This document shows positions 8,192 through 20,238 of a DNA stretch of 64,000 nt, piece after piece. Numbering within the stretch: position 1 is the stretch's first letter; each line of letters opens with the position of its first letter. The translations under genes were made by a program, and so were the position numbers. The stretch comes from Thalassospira australica (lineage in GTDB: Bacteria; Pseudomonadota; Alphaproteobacteria; Rhodospirillales; Thalassospiraceae), in NCBI RefSeq assembly GCF_000763295.1, contig NZ_JRJE01000006.1, forward strand, positions 62,001-126,000, in the 5' to 3' direction. The notes beneath the pieces were generated by a model that was given only the letters and a program-made list of their open reading frames with translations, was not told the DNA's origin and searched no databases.

Positions 8192-9598
8192 TTACATGTG
8201 GATTGCGCGTTTGTCTGCGTCCAGTGCGGCTTCCTTGACGGATTCGCCAAGGGCCGGGTGGGCGTGGCAGGTGCGCGCGATGTCTTCGGCAGAAGCGCCG
8301 TATTCCATCGCCAGAACCACTTCGGCAATCAGATCGCCTGCAGCCGGGCCGACAATATGCGCGCCGACGACACGGTGCGTTTTCTTGTCTTCAATGATTT
8401 TAACAAAGCCCTCGGTGCTTTCCATTGCCTTGGCACGGCCATTGGCAGTGAAGGGGAATTTGCCGACTTTGTAGTCTGCGCCTTCTTCCTTAAGCTGTTC
8501 TTCGGTTTTGCCAACCGATGCAACTTCCGGCCAGGTGTAAACAACACCCGGGACCTTGCCGTAATCGACATGGCCTTCTTCGCCTGCGATCATTTCTGCC
8601 AGGGCAACCCCGTCTTCCTCGGCCTTGTGGGCCAGCATCGGACCGGCAATCGCATCACCAATCGCAAAGATGCCGCCAACATTGGTCTGGAAGTATTCGT
8701 CGGTTTTGACACGACCACGGTCGTCAAGCTCAACGCCGACACCATCCAGGCCAAGGCCATCGATGTACGGACGACGGCCGATGGCCACCAGAACCACGTC
8801 AGCCTTGAGTTCCTCTGCATCGCCGCCTTTGGACGGCTCAACAGTCAGGGTCACGCCAGACTTGGTGGTTTTGGCCCCGGTAACCTTGTGACCGAGTTTG
8901 AATTCAAGGCCCTGCTTGGTAAAGATGCGCTGGGTCTGTTTGACCAGATCGCCATCCATGCCCGGCAGAATGCGGTCAAGGAATTCAACAACGGTGACTT
9001 CGGCACCAAGACGACGCCAGACGGAACCAAGTTCCAGACCGATCACGCCCGCACCAATGACAACCATCTTCTTGGGCACTTTGGAAAGTTCCAATGCGCC
9101 GGTCGAGGAGACAATTTTTTTCTCGTCAATCTCGACACCTGGCAGCGGGGTGACTTCCGAACCCGTCGCAATGACGATGTTCTTGGCAGTCAGGGCTTCT
9201 TCGCCACCCTCAAGAAGGGCAACCTTGACTTCGGTCGGCGAGGTGATCTCGCCAGCACCTTTGACATAGGTAATCTTGTTCTTCTTGAACAGGAATTCGA
9301 TCCCTTTGACATTGCTGTCAACGACCTTGTCCTTACGGGCCATCATCTTTTCGATGTTGACCTTCGGCTTGGAGACTTCGATGCCGTGGGTATCGAAATG
9401 CTCGGTTGCTTCTTCGAACAGGTGGGATGAATGCAGCAGGGCCTTGGACGGGATGCAACCTACATTAAGGCAGGTACCGCCAAGTGTGCCGCGTTTTTCA
9501 ACGCAGGCAACCTTAAGACCAAGCTGTGCGGCGCGGATGGCGCAAACATAACCGCCAGGACCGCCACCGATCACGACAACGTCGTAGTTCTCACTCAT
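8192..9598 (-). CDS. lpdA: Dihydrolipoyl dehydrogenase (E3)
   Basis: A 468-residue FAD flavoprotein that reoxidises dihydrolipoyl groups of 2-oxo-acid dehydrogenase complexes using NAD+. The order of motifs is the FAD site [15 protein letters not shown], the redox disulfide [16 protein letters not shown], the NAD-binding [13 protein letters not shown], the second FAD motif GGIFAIGDA and the C-terminal active-site base HAHPALGE. It lies 24 nt downstream of sucB and is the last gene of the block, so it probably serves the 2-oxoglutarate dehydrogenase complex first. Confidence 0.97.
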   Translation of the reverse strand: MSENYDVVVIGGGPGGYVCAIRAAQLGLKVACVEKRGTLGGTCLNVGCIPSKALLHSSHLFEEATEHFDTHGIEVSKPKVNIEKMMARKDKVVDSNVKGIEFLFKKNKITYVKGAGEITSPTEVKVALLEGGEEALTAKNIVIATGSEVTPLPGVEIDEKKIVSSTGALELSKVPKKMVVIGAGVIGLELGSVWRRLGAEVTVVEFLDRILPGMDGDLVKQTQRIFTKQGLEFKLGHKVTGAKTTKSGVTLTVEPSKGGDAEELKADVVLVAIGRRPYIDGLGLDGVGVELDDRGRVKTDEYFQTNVGGIFAIGDAIAGPMLAHKAEEDGVALAEMIAGEEGHVDYGKVPGVVYTWPEVASVGKTEEQLKEEGADYKVGKFPFTANGRAKAMESTEGFVKIIEDKKTHRVVGAHIVGPAAGDLIAEVVLAMEYGASAEDIARTCHAHPALGESVKEAALDADKRAIHM

Positions 9599-9622
9599 GA
9601 GTTCTGTGATCCTTTTGTCTGA

Positions 9623-10897
9623 TCAGATGTCGAGCAGAATGCGTTCCGGGTTCTCGATGCATTCCTTGACGCGTACCAGGAAGGAAACGGCTTCGCGGCC
9701 GTCAATGATACGGTGGTCATAGGACAATGCCAGATACATCATTGGACGAATTTCGACTTTGCCGTCGATTGCGACCGGGCGCATCTGGGTTTTATGCATA
9801 CCAAGAATACCGGACTGCGGTGCATTCAGGATCGGCGATGACAGAAGCGATCCAAAGACACCACCGTTCGAGATGGTGAAGGAACCGCCGGTCATTTCAT
9901 CCATGCCGAGTTTACCGTCACGTGCACGCTTGCCGAAATCAACAATGGTGCTTTCCAGTTCGGAGAAGGTTTTTTCTTCTGCCGAACGGATAACCGGAAC
10001 AACCAGACCCTGCGGCGTGCCGACAGCAACGCCGATATCGCAGTAGTTCTTATAGATGAAGCTGGTGCCGTCGATCTCGGCATTCACCGCCGGCCATTCT
10101 TTGAGTGCCGTGGTGCAGGCTTTGATGAAGAAGGACATGAAGCCAAGCTTCACACCGTGTTTCTTCTCGAAACCTTCTTTGTATTTGTTACGGCAAGCCA
10201 GAAGGTTGGTCATGTCCACTTCGTTATAAGTGGTCAGCATGGCCGCAGTGTTCTGGGCTTCTTTCAGGCGGCGCGCGATGGTTTGGCGCAGCTTGGACAT
10301 TTTGACACGCTCTTCGCCGTCACGCAGTTCGCGTTCGGGTTTCGGTGCCGCCGGTGCGCTTGGTGCCGGGGCAGCAACGCGCGAAGCAGATCCGCCACCT
10401 TCGAGGAAGTTCAGAACGTCGCCTTTGGTCAGGCGGCCGTCTTTGCCCGTTGCCGGGATTTTTGACGGATCAAGGTTCTTGTCCTCGACCAGTTTGCGAA
10501 CGGCCGGTGCCAGCGGGTGGTCGGAGTTTGACGTAGTTGCTGCTGCCGGTGCGGCTGCAGGGGCTGCTTTCGGCTCTTCTTTTTTGGCCGGAGCTTCTTC
10601 TTTTTTCTCGGCCGGGGCTTCTTCCTTGGCCGGTTCATCAGAAGCAGCAGCGCCTTCAGCACCTTCGTCGATCTGTGCGATCAGCGCGCCAACTTCAACT
10701 TCGTCGCCTTCTGCAACAACCAGTTCGGCAATCGCGCCAGCAACAGGTGCGTTGACTTCAACGGTAACCTTGTCGGTTTCAAGTTCGACAATCGGTTCAT
10801 CGGCTGCAACAGCTTCACCAACTTTTTTGTACCATTTTGCCACGGTGGCTTCAGATACAGATTCGCCCAACGCGGGAACTTTAACTTCAGTCGCCAT
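9623..10897 (-). CDS. sucB: Dihydrolipoyllysine succinyltransferase, E2 of 2-oxoglutarate dehydrogenase
   Basis: A 424-residue E2 core protein. A single N-terminal lipoyl domain has the modified lysine in [14 protein letters not shown]; an Ala/Pro/Glu/Lys-rich flexible linker follows at about 80-120. Then come the E3/E1-binding domain ([19 protein letters not shown]) and the catalytic acyltransferase domain with [12 protein letters not shown] near the end. It moves succinyl groups to CoA. It is separated from sucA upstream by 106 nt that holds a stable hairpin, and from lpd by 24 nt. Confidence 0.97.
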   Translation of the reverse strand: MATEVKVPALGESVSEATVAKWYKKVGEAVAADEPIVELETDKVTVEVNAPVAGAIAELVVAEGDEVEVGALIAQIDEGAEGAAASDEPAKEEAPAEKKEEAPAKKEEPKAAPAAAPAAATTSNSDHPLAPAVRKLVEDKNLDPSKIPATGKDGRLTKGDVLNFLEGGGSASRVAAPAPSAPAAPKPERELRDGEERVKMSKLRQTIARRLKEAQNTAAMLTTYNEVDMTNLLACRNKYKEGFEKKHGVKLGFMSFFIKACTTALKEWPAVNAEIDGTSFIYKNYCDIGVAVGTPQGLVVPVIRSAEEKTFSELESTIVDFGKRARDGKLGMDEMTGGSFTISNGGVFGSLLSSPILNAPQSGILGMHKTQMRPVAIDGKVEIRPMMYLALSYDHRIIDGREAVSFLVRVKECIENPERILLDI

Positions 10898-10968
10898 TTT
10901 TTCCTCGACCGTTTTTAATCAGGCAGTGTGGGTCTGCCAGGATACGAATGAATTCTTAATGAACGTAT

Positions 10969-10994
10969 CGGACGGGCGATTTCTCGCCCGTCCG
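10969..10994 (-). other. Stable hairpin between sucA and sucB
   Basis: A perfect 11-bp GC-rich stem (10969-10979 with 10984-10994) and 4-nt loop sits 9 nt after the sucA stop in the 106-nt sucA-sucB gap. No T-run follows on the - strand, so full termination is unlikely. It could be an mRNA stabiliser, a processing site or a partial attenuator. Confidence 0.6.
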
Positions 10995-11003
10995 GTAAGG
11001 TTA

Positions 11004-13913
11004 CTAGACGCTTAGTGCCTTATCGACCAGTTCGGCCTGCTCACGCAGGTGGGCCTTCAGAAGACCCGTTGCCGGCGACGCAGATGCTGCGCGACCAACG
11101 TAAACAGGACGTGCCGTCTTGTGCTTGATGCTTGCCAGGGTGGCTTCGATCCGGCGGTCAACAAAGTACCAGGAACCCATGTTTTCGGATTCTTCCTGAC
11201 ACCAGACCACATCAGCATTCGGGTATTTGGCCAATTCCGTAGCAAGTTCCTTTTCCGGCCACGGATAAAGCTGTTCGACACGGACAAGCGCAACATCTTC
11301 GATGCCACGGTTTTCACGTTCGGCAAGCAGATCGTAATAGACCTTGCCCGACGACAGAACGACGCGTTTGACCTTCTTGTCGTCAACCAGCTTGCCGGTT
11401 TCACTGATCACAGTCTGGAACTTCGTGCCCGGACCGAATTCGGACAGGGACGATACAGCCTGCTTGTGACGCAGAAGCGATTTCGGCGTCATCAGGATCA
11501 GCGGTTTACGGAAGGAGCGACGGATCTGACGGCGCAGGATGTGGTAATAGTTTGCCGGTGTCGTACAGTTCGCCACCTGCATGTTGTTTTCACCACAAAG
11601 CTGCAGGTAACGTTCCAGACGTGCCGAACTATGTTCCGGACCCTGGCCTTCGTAACCGTGCGGCAGAAGCATCACCAGACCCGACATACGCAGCCACTTG
11701 GCTTCGCCCGAGCTGATGAACTGGTCAATGATGACCTGTGCACCGTTGGCAAAATCACCGAACTGGGCTTCCCAGAGAACCAGCGAATGCGGTTCTGCAA
11801 GGGTGATGCCATATTCAAAGCCAAGAACACCTGCTTCGGACAGAGGCGAGTTGAGTACTTCAAGCTCGGCCTGGCCGGTACGGATGTTGTTAAGCGGGGT
11901 GTATTTTGCCTCGTTGGTCTGATCGATCAGTTTGGCATGACGCTGCGAGAAGGTGCCACGCTGGCAATCCTGACCCGACAGACGCACTGGCGTGCCTTCG
12001 CACATCAGGGTGCCGAATGCCAGGGCTTCGCCCGTTGCCCAATCAATGCCCTCGCCGGTTTCAAACATCTTGGCTTTGCCCTTCAACTGACGAAGGATCT
12101 TGCGGTTGATGTCATAATCACTTGGCGGGGTCGAAAGCGCCCGGCCAACTTCCTGCAACAGGTCGTTGTCAACACCGGTCTCACCGATCCAGTCCGCATC
12201 GTCGCTGTGCGAGGATGCAAGACCCGACCATTTGCCTTCAAGCCAGTCAGCCTTGTTCGGACGGTAGTTTTCTGACGCCTTGAATTCTTCATCAAGATAA
12301 TCCTGGAACGACTTGTCCAGTTCCTTGATGCGTTCTTCGGTCAGAAGACCTTCCTTGATCAGCTTCTGTGCATAGATGTCTTTGGTGGTCGGGTGTTTGC
12401 CGATCACGTCATACATCTTGGGCTGGGTGAATGCCGGTTCGTCGCTTTCGTTATGGCCAAAGCGGCGATAGCAGAACATGTCGATGACAACGTCCTGTTT
12501 GAATTCCTGACGGAATTCGGTCGCGATGCGGGCCGCATGGACCACAGCTTCGGGGTCGTCACCATTGACGTGCAGGATCGGTGCCTGAACGACTTTGGCA
12601 ATGTCCGAGCAATAGGGCGACGAACGGGAATCGGTTGGTTTGGTCGTGAAACCGATCTGGTTGTTGACCACAAAGTGGATCGTACCACCGGTACGATAGC
12701 CTTTGAGGTGAGACAGATCGAAGGTTTCCGCCACAAGACCCTGACCGGCAAAGGCCGCATCACCATGCAGAAGGATACCCATAACCTGCTCGCGTGCGGT
12801 GTCTTTGCGCTGGGCTTGCTTGGCGCGGACCTTGCCAAGGACAACAGTGTTCACCGCTTCAAGGTGCGACGGGTTTGCCGTCAGCGAAAGGTGAACGACA
12901 TTGCCGTCAAACTCGCGGTCGGCAGATGTACCAAGGTGATATTTAACATCACCCGAGCCCATCACGTCGTCCGGCTTGGACGGGTTGCCCATGAATTCCG
13001 AGAAAATCGCACGGAACGGCTTGCTCATGACGTTGGCAAGAACGTTCAGACGACCACGGTGCGGCATGCCGAATACAACCTCGCGGATGCCAAGCTGGCT
13101 GCCGCGTTTAAGGATCTGTTCCATTGCCGGGATCAGGGCTTCGCCACCGTCAACGCCGAAACGCTTGGTGCCAACATATTTGGTGTGCAGATAGTTTTCA
13201 AAGCCTTCGGCTTCGACCAGGCGCTCAAGGATGGCTTCCTTGCCGCGTGCAGTGAACTGCGTCTGGTTGCCGATGCTTTCGATCCGCTGCTGAATCCAGG
13301 ACTTCTGTTCAGGTTCCTGGATGTGCATGAATTCGATACCGATCGACCCGCAATAGGTTCTGCGTGCCAGCGAAACGATCTGGCGGATGGTCGCGGTTTC
13401 AAGACCCAGAACATGGGCGATGAAAATCGGACGGTCCAGATCGGCTTCGGTAAAGCCATAGGTCTTGGGATCAAGTTCCGGATGCGGTTCACGCGGGGTC
13501 AGACCCAGCGGATCCAGATGCGCTTCGAGATGGCCACGGACCCGGTAGGACCGGATCAGCATCAGGGCGCGAATGGAATCATTGGCCGCAGCACGAATGG
13601 CATCAGAATTAACCGGGCCAGCCGAGGGTGCTGCATGAGGTGCCGGTGCGTAGCCCGCCTGGGCTGGACGTTCGGCATGCCCCTGTGAGACGTCGTATCC
13701 CTCCATACCGCCGACAACCTTGGTTTCCCGTGGCTGCCAGCTGGGTCCACGCATTTCTGCGAGAAGATCGGAGGCGTCGTCCTGCAACCCGTCAAAAAAC
13801 TCAGCCCAGCTCTGGTCAACCGCAGACGGGCTTTCCAGATACCGGGCGTAAAGTTCAGCGATGTAGGTTGCGTTCGACTCGTTTAGAATCGTGTCGAGAT
13901 CTTGAGGTTTCAT
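11004..13913 (-). CDS. sucA: 2-oxoglutarate dehydrogenase E1 component
   Basis: A 969-residue thiamine-diphosphate enzyme decarboxylating 2-oxoglutarate and passing the succinyl group to the lipoyl domain of SucB. The N-terminus has the E2-binding helix (AELYARYLESP...WAEFF). The core contains GMPHRGRLNVLANV, HLGTS, SLTANPSHLEAVNTVV, the diphosphate/Mg site GDAAFAGQG and, in the C-terminal half, LPHGYEGQGPEHSSARLERYLQL. Length is within the usual 930-1000. It lies 70 nt downstream of sucD and 106 nt upstream of sucB. Confidence 0.97.
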   Translation of the reverse strand: MKPQDLDTILNESNATYIAELYARYLESPSAVDQSWAEFFDGLQDDASDLLAEMRGPSWQPRETKVVGGMEGYDVSQGHAERPAQAGYAPAPHAAPSAGPVNSDAIRAAANDSIRALMLIRSYRVRGHLEAHLDPLGLTPREPHPELDPKTYGFTEADLDRPIFIAHVLGLETATIRQIVSLARRTYCGSIGIEFMHIQEPEQKSWIQQRIESIGNQTQFTARGKEAILERLVEAEGFENYLHTKYVGTKRFGVDGGEALIPAMEQILKRGSQLGIREVVFGMPHRGRLNVLANVMSKPFRAIFSEFMGNPSKPDDVMGSGDVKYHLGTSADREFDGNVVHLSLTANPSHLEAVNTVVLGKVRAKQAQRKDTAREQVMGILLHGDAAFAGQGLVAETFDLSHLKGYRTGGTIHFVVNNQIGFTTKPTDSRSSPYCSDIAKVVQAPILHVNGDDPEAVVHAARIATEFRQEFKQDVVIDMFCYRRFGHNESDEPAFTQPKMYDVIGKHPTTKDIYAQKLIKEGLLTEERIKELDKSFQDYLDEEFKASENYRPNKADWLEGKWSGLASSHSDDADWIGETGVDNDLLQEVGRALSTPPSDYDINRKILRQLKGKAKMFETGEGIDWATGEALAFGTLMCEGTPVRLSGQDCQRGTFSQRHAKLIDQTNEAKYTPLNNIRTGQAELEVLNSPLSEAGVLGFEYGITLAEPHSLVLWEAQFGDFANGAQVIIDQFISSGEAKWLRMSGLVMLLPHGYEGQGPEHSSARLERYLQLCGENNMQVANCTTPANYYHILRRQIRRSFRKPLILMTPKSLLRHKQAVSSLSEFGPGTKFQTVISETGKLVDDKKVKRVVLSSGKVYYDLLAERENRGIEDVALVRVEQLYPWPEKELATELAKYPNADVVWCQEESENMGSWYFVDRRIEATLASIKHKTARPVYVGRAASASPATGLLKAHLREQAELVDKALSV

Positions 13914-13983
13914 TTGTGGTCTTGGAAGGCATGGTCCCCAAGAAGGACCACGCCCCCCCTTGCCTTTCCTCTGACTACCTGGA

Positions 13984-14859
13984 TTAGCCCTTCAAAGCCT
14001 TCAGCATGGTCGAGCCGAGGCTTGCCGGGGAATCGGCAACAAGAACGCCAGCGCTGCGCATTGCGTCCATTTTCGCATCCGCAGTGCCTTTGCCGCCGGA
14101 GATGATCGCACCGGCATGGCCCATGCGTTTACCCGGAGGTGCGGTTACACCGGCGATGAAGCCAGCGACCGGTTTCTTGACCGAGGAAGCCTGCAGGAAT
14201 TCACATGCTTCTTCTTCAGCCGAACCACCGATTTCACCGATCATGATGATGCCTTCGGTTTCCGGATCCTTCAGGAACAGGTCGAGGCAGTCGATGAAGT
14301 TGGTGCCGTTGACCGGGTCACCACCAATACCGATACAGGTCGACTGACCCAGCCCTGCGGCCGTGGTCTGTGCAACTGCTTCGTAGGTGAGCGTACCGGA
14401 GCGCGAAACGATACCGATTTTACCGCGGCGGTGAATGTGACCCGGCATGATGCCGATTTTGCATTCATCCGGGGTGATAACACCCGGGCAGTTCGGACCG
14501 ATCAGGCGGGTCGAAGAACCTTCGAGCGCGCGCTTCACACGGACCATGTCAGCAACCGGAATGCCTTCGGTGATGCAAACAGCCAGTTCGACTTTGGCGT
14601 CGATGGCTTCAAGGATTGCATCTGCTGCGAAGGGCGGCGGAACATAAATGACCGAGGCATTGGCCCCGGTTACGTGAACCGCTTCGTCAACCGTGTTGAA
14701 AACCGGGAGGTCAAGGTGCTTGGTGCCGCCTTTACCCGGGGTTACACCGCCAACCATTTTGGTGCCGTATGCCAGTGCCTGTTCGCTGTGGAAAGTACCC
14801 TGCGAACCAGTGAAACCCTGGCAGATAACTTTGGTGTTTTTATCGACGAGAACAGCCAT
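13984..14859 (-). CDS. sucD: Succinyl-CoA synthetase alpha subunit
   Basis: A 291-residue subunit that binds CoA and carries the phosphohistidine intermediate. The N-terminal Rossmann domain begins [14 protein letters not shown] (CoA site). The C-terminal ligase domain contains [11 protein letters not shown] and [13 protein letters not shown] with the phosphorylated histidine. It starts 2 nt after the sucC stop, as expected for subunits made in equal amounts. Confidence 0.97.
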   Translation of the reverse strand: MAVLVDKNTKVICQGFTGSQGTFHSEQALAYGTKMVGGVTPGKGGTKHLDLPVFNTVDEAVHVTGANASVIYVPPPFAADAILEAIDAKVELAVCITEGIPVADMVRVKRALEGSSTRLIGPNCPGVITPDECKIGIMPGHIHRRGKIGIVSRSGTLTYEAVAQTTAAGLGQSTCIGIGGDPVNGTNFIDCLDLFLKDPETEGIIMIGEIGGSAEEEACEFLQASSVKKPVAGFIAGVTAPPGKRMGHAGAIISGGKGTADAKMDAMRSAGVLVADSPASLGSTMLKALKG

Positions 14860-14861
14860 AG

Positions 14862-16061
14862 TTACGCGGCCTCCTTCACAGCTTTGACCACCTTCTCGGC
14901 GGCATCGGCAAGGTTGTCAGCCGAAACAATCGGCAGACCCGATTCTTCGAGGATCTTCTTGCCAAGTTCGACATTGGTACCTTCAAGGCGAACGACCAGC
15001 GGGACGTTCAGGCTGACTTCGCGGGCTGCTGCCACAACGCCGTCTGCAATCACGTCACAACGCATGATACCGCCAAAGATGTTGACCAGGATGCCTTCGA
15101 CATTCGGATCAGACAGGATCAGCTTGAAGGCCGTGGTCACGCGTTCTTTGGTTGCGCCGCCACCAACGTCAAGGAAGTTTGCCGGTTCGCCACCATAGAG
15201 CTTGATGATGTCCATGGTCGCCATGGCAAGGCCTGCGCCGTTGACCATGCAGCCGATGGTGCCATCAAGCTTGATGTAGTTGAGGCTGTGTTTTGCAGCT
15301 TCAAGTTCAGCCGGATTTTCTTCGTCTTCGTCGCGCAGCTCTTCGATGTCCGCATGGCGGAACAGCGCGTTGTCGTCGAAGTTCATTTTGCAATCAAGGG
15401 CGATGATGTCGCCGTCGCCGGTCACGACCAGCGGGTTGATTTCAACCATTGCTGCATCGGTATCAAGGAAGCACTGGTACATCGCGGTCATGAATTTGAC
15501 TGCTTTGGAAACCTGCTTGCCTTCGAGACCAAGTGCGAATGCCAGTTTACGGCCATGGAAGCCCGAGAAGCCCGCTGCCGGATCGATGTCGATGGTGACG
15601 ATCTTTTCCGGGGTTGCTTCTGCAACTTCTTCAATATCCATACCGCCTTCGGTCGACGCCATGAAGATCACGCGTGAAGTCGCGCGGTCGACGAGAACCG
15701 AAAGATACAGTTCGCGTGCGATGTCGCAGCCTTCTTCGATGTAAACGCGTTTGACTTCTTTGCCATCCGGGCCGGTCTGGTGGGTAACCAGGGTAGAGCC
15801 GAGCATCTGCTGCGCGTTTTCGCCAACTTCTTCCGGGCTCTTGACGACGCGAACGCCGCCTTTGTCACCAGCTTTGGCTTCTTTGAAGGTGCCCTTGCCG
15901 CGGCCACCAGCATGGATCTGGGATTTTACCACGTAAACCGGACCAGCCTGGGACTGGGCAGCTTCGATGGCTTCCTGAGCGGTATATGCAACCTTGCCGT
16001 TCGGCACGGTCACACCGTATTTGCGAAGAATTTCTTTCGCCTGGTACTCATGAATATTCAT
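14862..16061 (-). CDS. sucC: Succinyl-CoA synthetase beta subunit
   Basis: A 399-residue ATP-grasp subunit that, with SucD, interconverts succinyl-CoA and succinate with nucleotide triphosphate formation. The start [17 protein letters not shown] is a family hallmark. [12 protein letters not shown] is the nucleotide-binding lysine loop, EINPLVV the Mg-binding segment, and [15 protein letters not shown] plus [10 protein letters not shown] the subunit interface and succinate region. It is 172 nt downstream of mdh behind a terminator-like hairpin, so it may have its own promoter as well as read-through. Confidence 0.97.
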   Translation of the reverse strand: MNIHEYQAKEILRKYGVTVPNGKVAYTAQEAIEAAQSQAGPVYVVKSQIHAGGRGKGTFKEAKAGDKGGVRVVKSPEEVGENAQQMLGSTLVTHQTGPDGKEVKRVYIEEGCDIARELYLSVLVDRATSRVIFMASTEGGMDIEEVAEATPEKIVTIDIDPAAGFSGFHGRKLAFALGLEGKQVSKAVKFMTAMYQCFLDTDAAMVEINPLVVTGDGDIIALDCKMNFDDNALFRHADIEELRDEDEENPAELEAAKHSLNYIKLDGTIGCMVNGAGLAMATMDIIKLYGGEPANFLDVGGGATKERVTTAFKLILSDPNVEGILVNIFGGIMRCDVIADGVVAAAREVSLNVPLVVRLEGTNVELGKKILEESGLPIVSADNLADAAEKVVKAVKEAA

Positions 16062-16196
16062 GTTCGGTCGCTTTCTTGCCTTCCGTACGATTTCCTGTGG
16101 GTCAGAAATCTGGATTTCAATGTCCCTTAACGAGCGGGAGGGACTTTGTTTAAGAGGCCCGCGATCATTGACGTTCGAATAACCTCAATGATTGAA

Positions 16197-16225
16197 AAAC
16201 GGGCCGGTCAATGACCAGCCCGTTT
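16197..16225 (-). terminator. Terminator downstream of mdh
   Basis: Arms 16197-16210 and 16212-16225 pair over 14 positions with one mismatch (the loop opens to a few bases in practice). On the - strand the right side runs into GTTTTTCAAT. It lies 9 nt past the mdh stop and would uncouple mdh, at least partly, from sucC. Confidence 0.75.
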
Positions 16226-16233
16226 CGCGTTCT

Positions 16234-17782
<1,549 letters not shown>

Positions 17783-18910
17783 TCAGGTCAGGTGGGCCAT
17801 GTCGAGGTATTCCTGACTGCACATTTCCGTCATGCGCGATACCGTGCGCTGAAATTCGAAGGCGTAATCCCCGTCGGTGTAAATTTCGGCGGGATCGCAT
17901 TCGATGGCACAGATCAGTTTGGTTTTATGTTCGTACATCGCATCGACAAGGGTGCCGAACCGTTTGGCCCAGTCGCGCCGTGAGTCCGGCAGTTTGGGGA
18001 TAAAGTCGATGACGATGGTATGGAAGTGGGTCGCAAGTGCTATGTAATCCCCCGGACCAAGCGGGCGGGTGCAGAGTTCTTCAAAGCTGAACTTTGCGAC
18101 ACCGGCACCTGCTGCCGAAATGGCGATTTCACGCCCCTTGATTGTCAGACTGTCGGGAGAGACGCGCGCGCCTTCGGTCAGGGTGGCAAACATTTCATCG
18201 ATGCGCGGTTGGGCCTTGGTCTGGGTAACCGGATAGAAAAACACGTCCGCTGCGGTCAGATTACGCATCCTGTAATCGGTTGGGCTAGCCAGTTCGAGTA
18301 CATCAAGCTTCTGCTTGATCATATCAATAAAGGGCAGGAAGTTCTGGCGCTGCAGGCCGTCCTTGTAAAGATCATCGGGTACGCGATTGGAGGTGGTGAC
18401 AATCACAACCCCATGATCAAAAAGCTGTTCGAAAAGGCGGCCCAAAATCATCGCATCGGTGATGTCGGTGACCTGCATTTCATCAAAACACAAAAGCCAT
18501 GCGTCTTCTGCCAGATCCTTGGCAATTGGCGGAATTGGGTCGGCATCGTCTTTTTTCTTGGTCTGACGATAGCGATGCATGCGTTCATGGACATCCTGCA
18601 TGAAGTCATGAAAATGAACACGGCGCTTTTTTTCAATGCTGATGGTTTCATAGAACAAATCCATCAACATGGATTTGCCACGTCCGACATCGCCATAAAT
18701 ATAAAGTCCCGACGGCGGGGTGGGTTCTTCGCGGCGGCGCGTCAGGCCAAACCGTTCGCGCCATCCCCCCGTGCCTGTGGCAGGCTCGTAATGATCAAGT
18801 GCATGTTTCAGGCTTTGGAGTTTTTCCGCGCACAGTTCCTGCATCGGATCGTGAGACAGCTCGCCAGAGGTGATTTTCGCGCGATAACGTGAAAGGGGCC
18901 CGTCGGTCAT
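17783..18910 (-). CDS. zapE: Cell division protein ZapE (AFG1-family ATPase)
   Basis: A 375-residue P-loop ATPase. The Walker A is YGDVGRGKSMLMD, then HFHDFMQDVHERMH, the Walker B LLCFDEMQVTD and the sensor region IVTTSNRVPDDLYKDGLQRQNFLPFI, all hallmarks of AFG1/ZapE. In E. coli ZapE acts on Z-ring stability under stress; mitochondrial AFG1 works in membrane protein quality control. The ATG at 18910 is chosen over the TTG one codon upstream. It is encoded alone; in many alphaproteobacteria it also sits next to mdh. Confidence 0.93.
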   Translation of the reverse strand: MTDGPLSRYRAKITSGELSHDPMQELCAEKLQSLKHALDHYEPATGTGGWRERFGLTRRREEPTPPSGLYIYGDVGRGKSMLMDLFYETISIEKKRRVHFHDFMQDVHERMHRYRQTKKKDDADPIPPIAKDLAEDAWLLCFDEMQVTDITDAMILGRLFEQLFDHGVVIVTTSNRVPDDLYKDGLQRQNFLPFIDMIKQKLDVLELASPTDYRMRNLTAADVFFYPVTQTKAQPRIDEMFATLTEGARVSPDSLTIKGREIAISAAGAGVAKFSFEELCTRPLGPGDYIALATHFHTIVIDFIPKLPDSRRDWAKRFGTLVDAMYEHKTKLICAIECDPAEIYTDGDYAFEFQRTVSRMTEMCSQEYLDMAHLT

Positions 18911-19053
18911 CAACAGATCTCGATTGCAGTGAAAGAAAATGTCTCAACGGGGTTTGTCATAGCGCCAAGAAGCATTGCAACGCAACAATGCGCTGTGCAT
19001 CGCAGCCGCGTAAATGATGCAAACCCGGCCGGTCATCGAAGTCCTGACCTTTA

Positions 19054-20043
19054 TCAGATCAGGCGCATTTTCTTGAATAGCCAGACTTCAAATGCGGTGA
19101 TCGCCGCCAAGATGACGGCAACCCCGATAAAGCCAAATGGGCTGTCTGCTGCCGGAATGCCGCCAACATTGATGCCCAGAAGACCAGTGACAAAACTGAT
19201 CGGCAGGAACAACCCGGCAATCACGGTCAGCCAATACATGGTGCGGTTCATCTGCTCGCTTTCTATCGCCATCAGGTTCTCGTTGACGATCTGAATACGT
19301 TCACGCAGCGAGTCAAATTCTTCGACCAGGCGGATGGTTTTGTCGGTCAACGCCCGTGCCCGGCGTTTAAAACGTTTGTCCGACCATGCGGGTTTTTGTT
19401 CAAGGTAGTTCGCAAGCGCATCGCGTTGCGGGGACATATGACGGCGCAGGCGCGACAACTGATTGCGGATATCGGACCCCTGTTTGCGCAAAAGCCGTGT
19501 TTTGCCCTCTGCCACGGTTTCCTGATCGTCTTCGATGGTTTCGACGTTTTCTTCAATCCCGCGCACGACATGTTCAACCCGAAAAGCCAGACGTTCGGCC
19601 ACAGTCAATACAAAGTCGTCTATGCTGTTGGGGGCCTTGTTTTCGGCGATGGCGTTTCGGATATCGTCAAATGCCTTAAGTGGCTGGTTGCGCAGTGTGA
19701 TGACCATATTTGCCGTCACCCAGAACCGCACTGAAATCATGTCTGCGGGATCATTTTCCGCATTCAGGTTCACCCCGCGCAGGTTCAAGGAATATCCAGG
19801 ATCGTAAAAGAAAACCGCCGGCCGTGTTCCGCGTGTCGACAGGCTATCGGAAATGGTCGGATCAACACCCGCGATATTGATCAGCCAGTCGCGAATACCA
19901 TCCCCCATCCAGTCCAGATGCACCCAAAGATAATTGCCTTCGCCAATCGGGGGCAAGCCTGCCTGCAGGGTTTCCCAGTCAACGATCTGTGCCGTGCCAT
20001 CCGGGGTAATTTCAAATGCATTGATCAGTGCGGTGTTGCTCAT
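19054..20043 (-). CDS. zntB: ZntB/CorA-family divalent cation transporter
   Basis: A 329-residue inner-membrane channel or transporter: a large cytoplasmic alpha/beta domain, a long coiled-coil-like helix (residues about 160-265) and two C-terminal transmembrane helices. The loop between the helices reads GLLGINVGGIP, so the signature is GIN where CorA has GMN, which fits the ZntB subgroup. ZntB is associated with zinc transport across the inner membrane. It is transcribed divergently from the mechanosensitive channel gene over a 195-nt gap. Confidence 0.85.
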   Translation of the reverse strand: MSNTALINAFEITPDGTAQIVDWETLQAGLPPIGEGNYLWVHLDWMGDGIRDWLINIAGVDPTISDSLSTRGTRPAVFFYDPGYSLNLRGVNLNAENDPADMISVRFWVTANMVITLRNQPLKAFDDIRNAIAENKAPNSIDDFVLTVAERLAFRVEHVVRGIEENVETIEDDQETVAEGKTRLLRKQGSDIRNQLSRLRRHMSPQRDALANYLEQKPAWSDKRFKRRARALTDKTIRLVEEFDSLRERIQIVNENLMAIESEQMNRTMYWLTVIAGLFLPISFVTGLLGINVGGIPAADSPFGFIGVAVILAAITAFEVWLFKKMRLI

Positions 20044-20238
20044 CGGGGGCTCCTTGATCGACCATGTTTACGAACTTCGCAAACGCGGCCATCAAAACAA
20101 GGGAACGAAACGCATGGTGATTCGTTACAGTCTTCGGTGTAGGGTCGCTAAAGAGCGCAATCATAAGCGCCAACCTGTTTACAAAACGCGAAAAGCACTC
20201 AAGAAACGTTTGTCGGACAATAATATGGATCATCAGGC

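Noticed and set aside
8165-9430. 421-codon + strand frame opposite lpd
   Set aside because: It is the antisense frame of a strongly conserved lpd gene; motifs are all on the - strand.
12393-13688. 431-codon + strand frame opposite sucA
   Set aside because: Shadow of sucA; Phe/Arg/His-rich composition typical of antisense frames.
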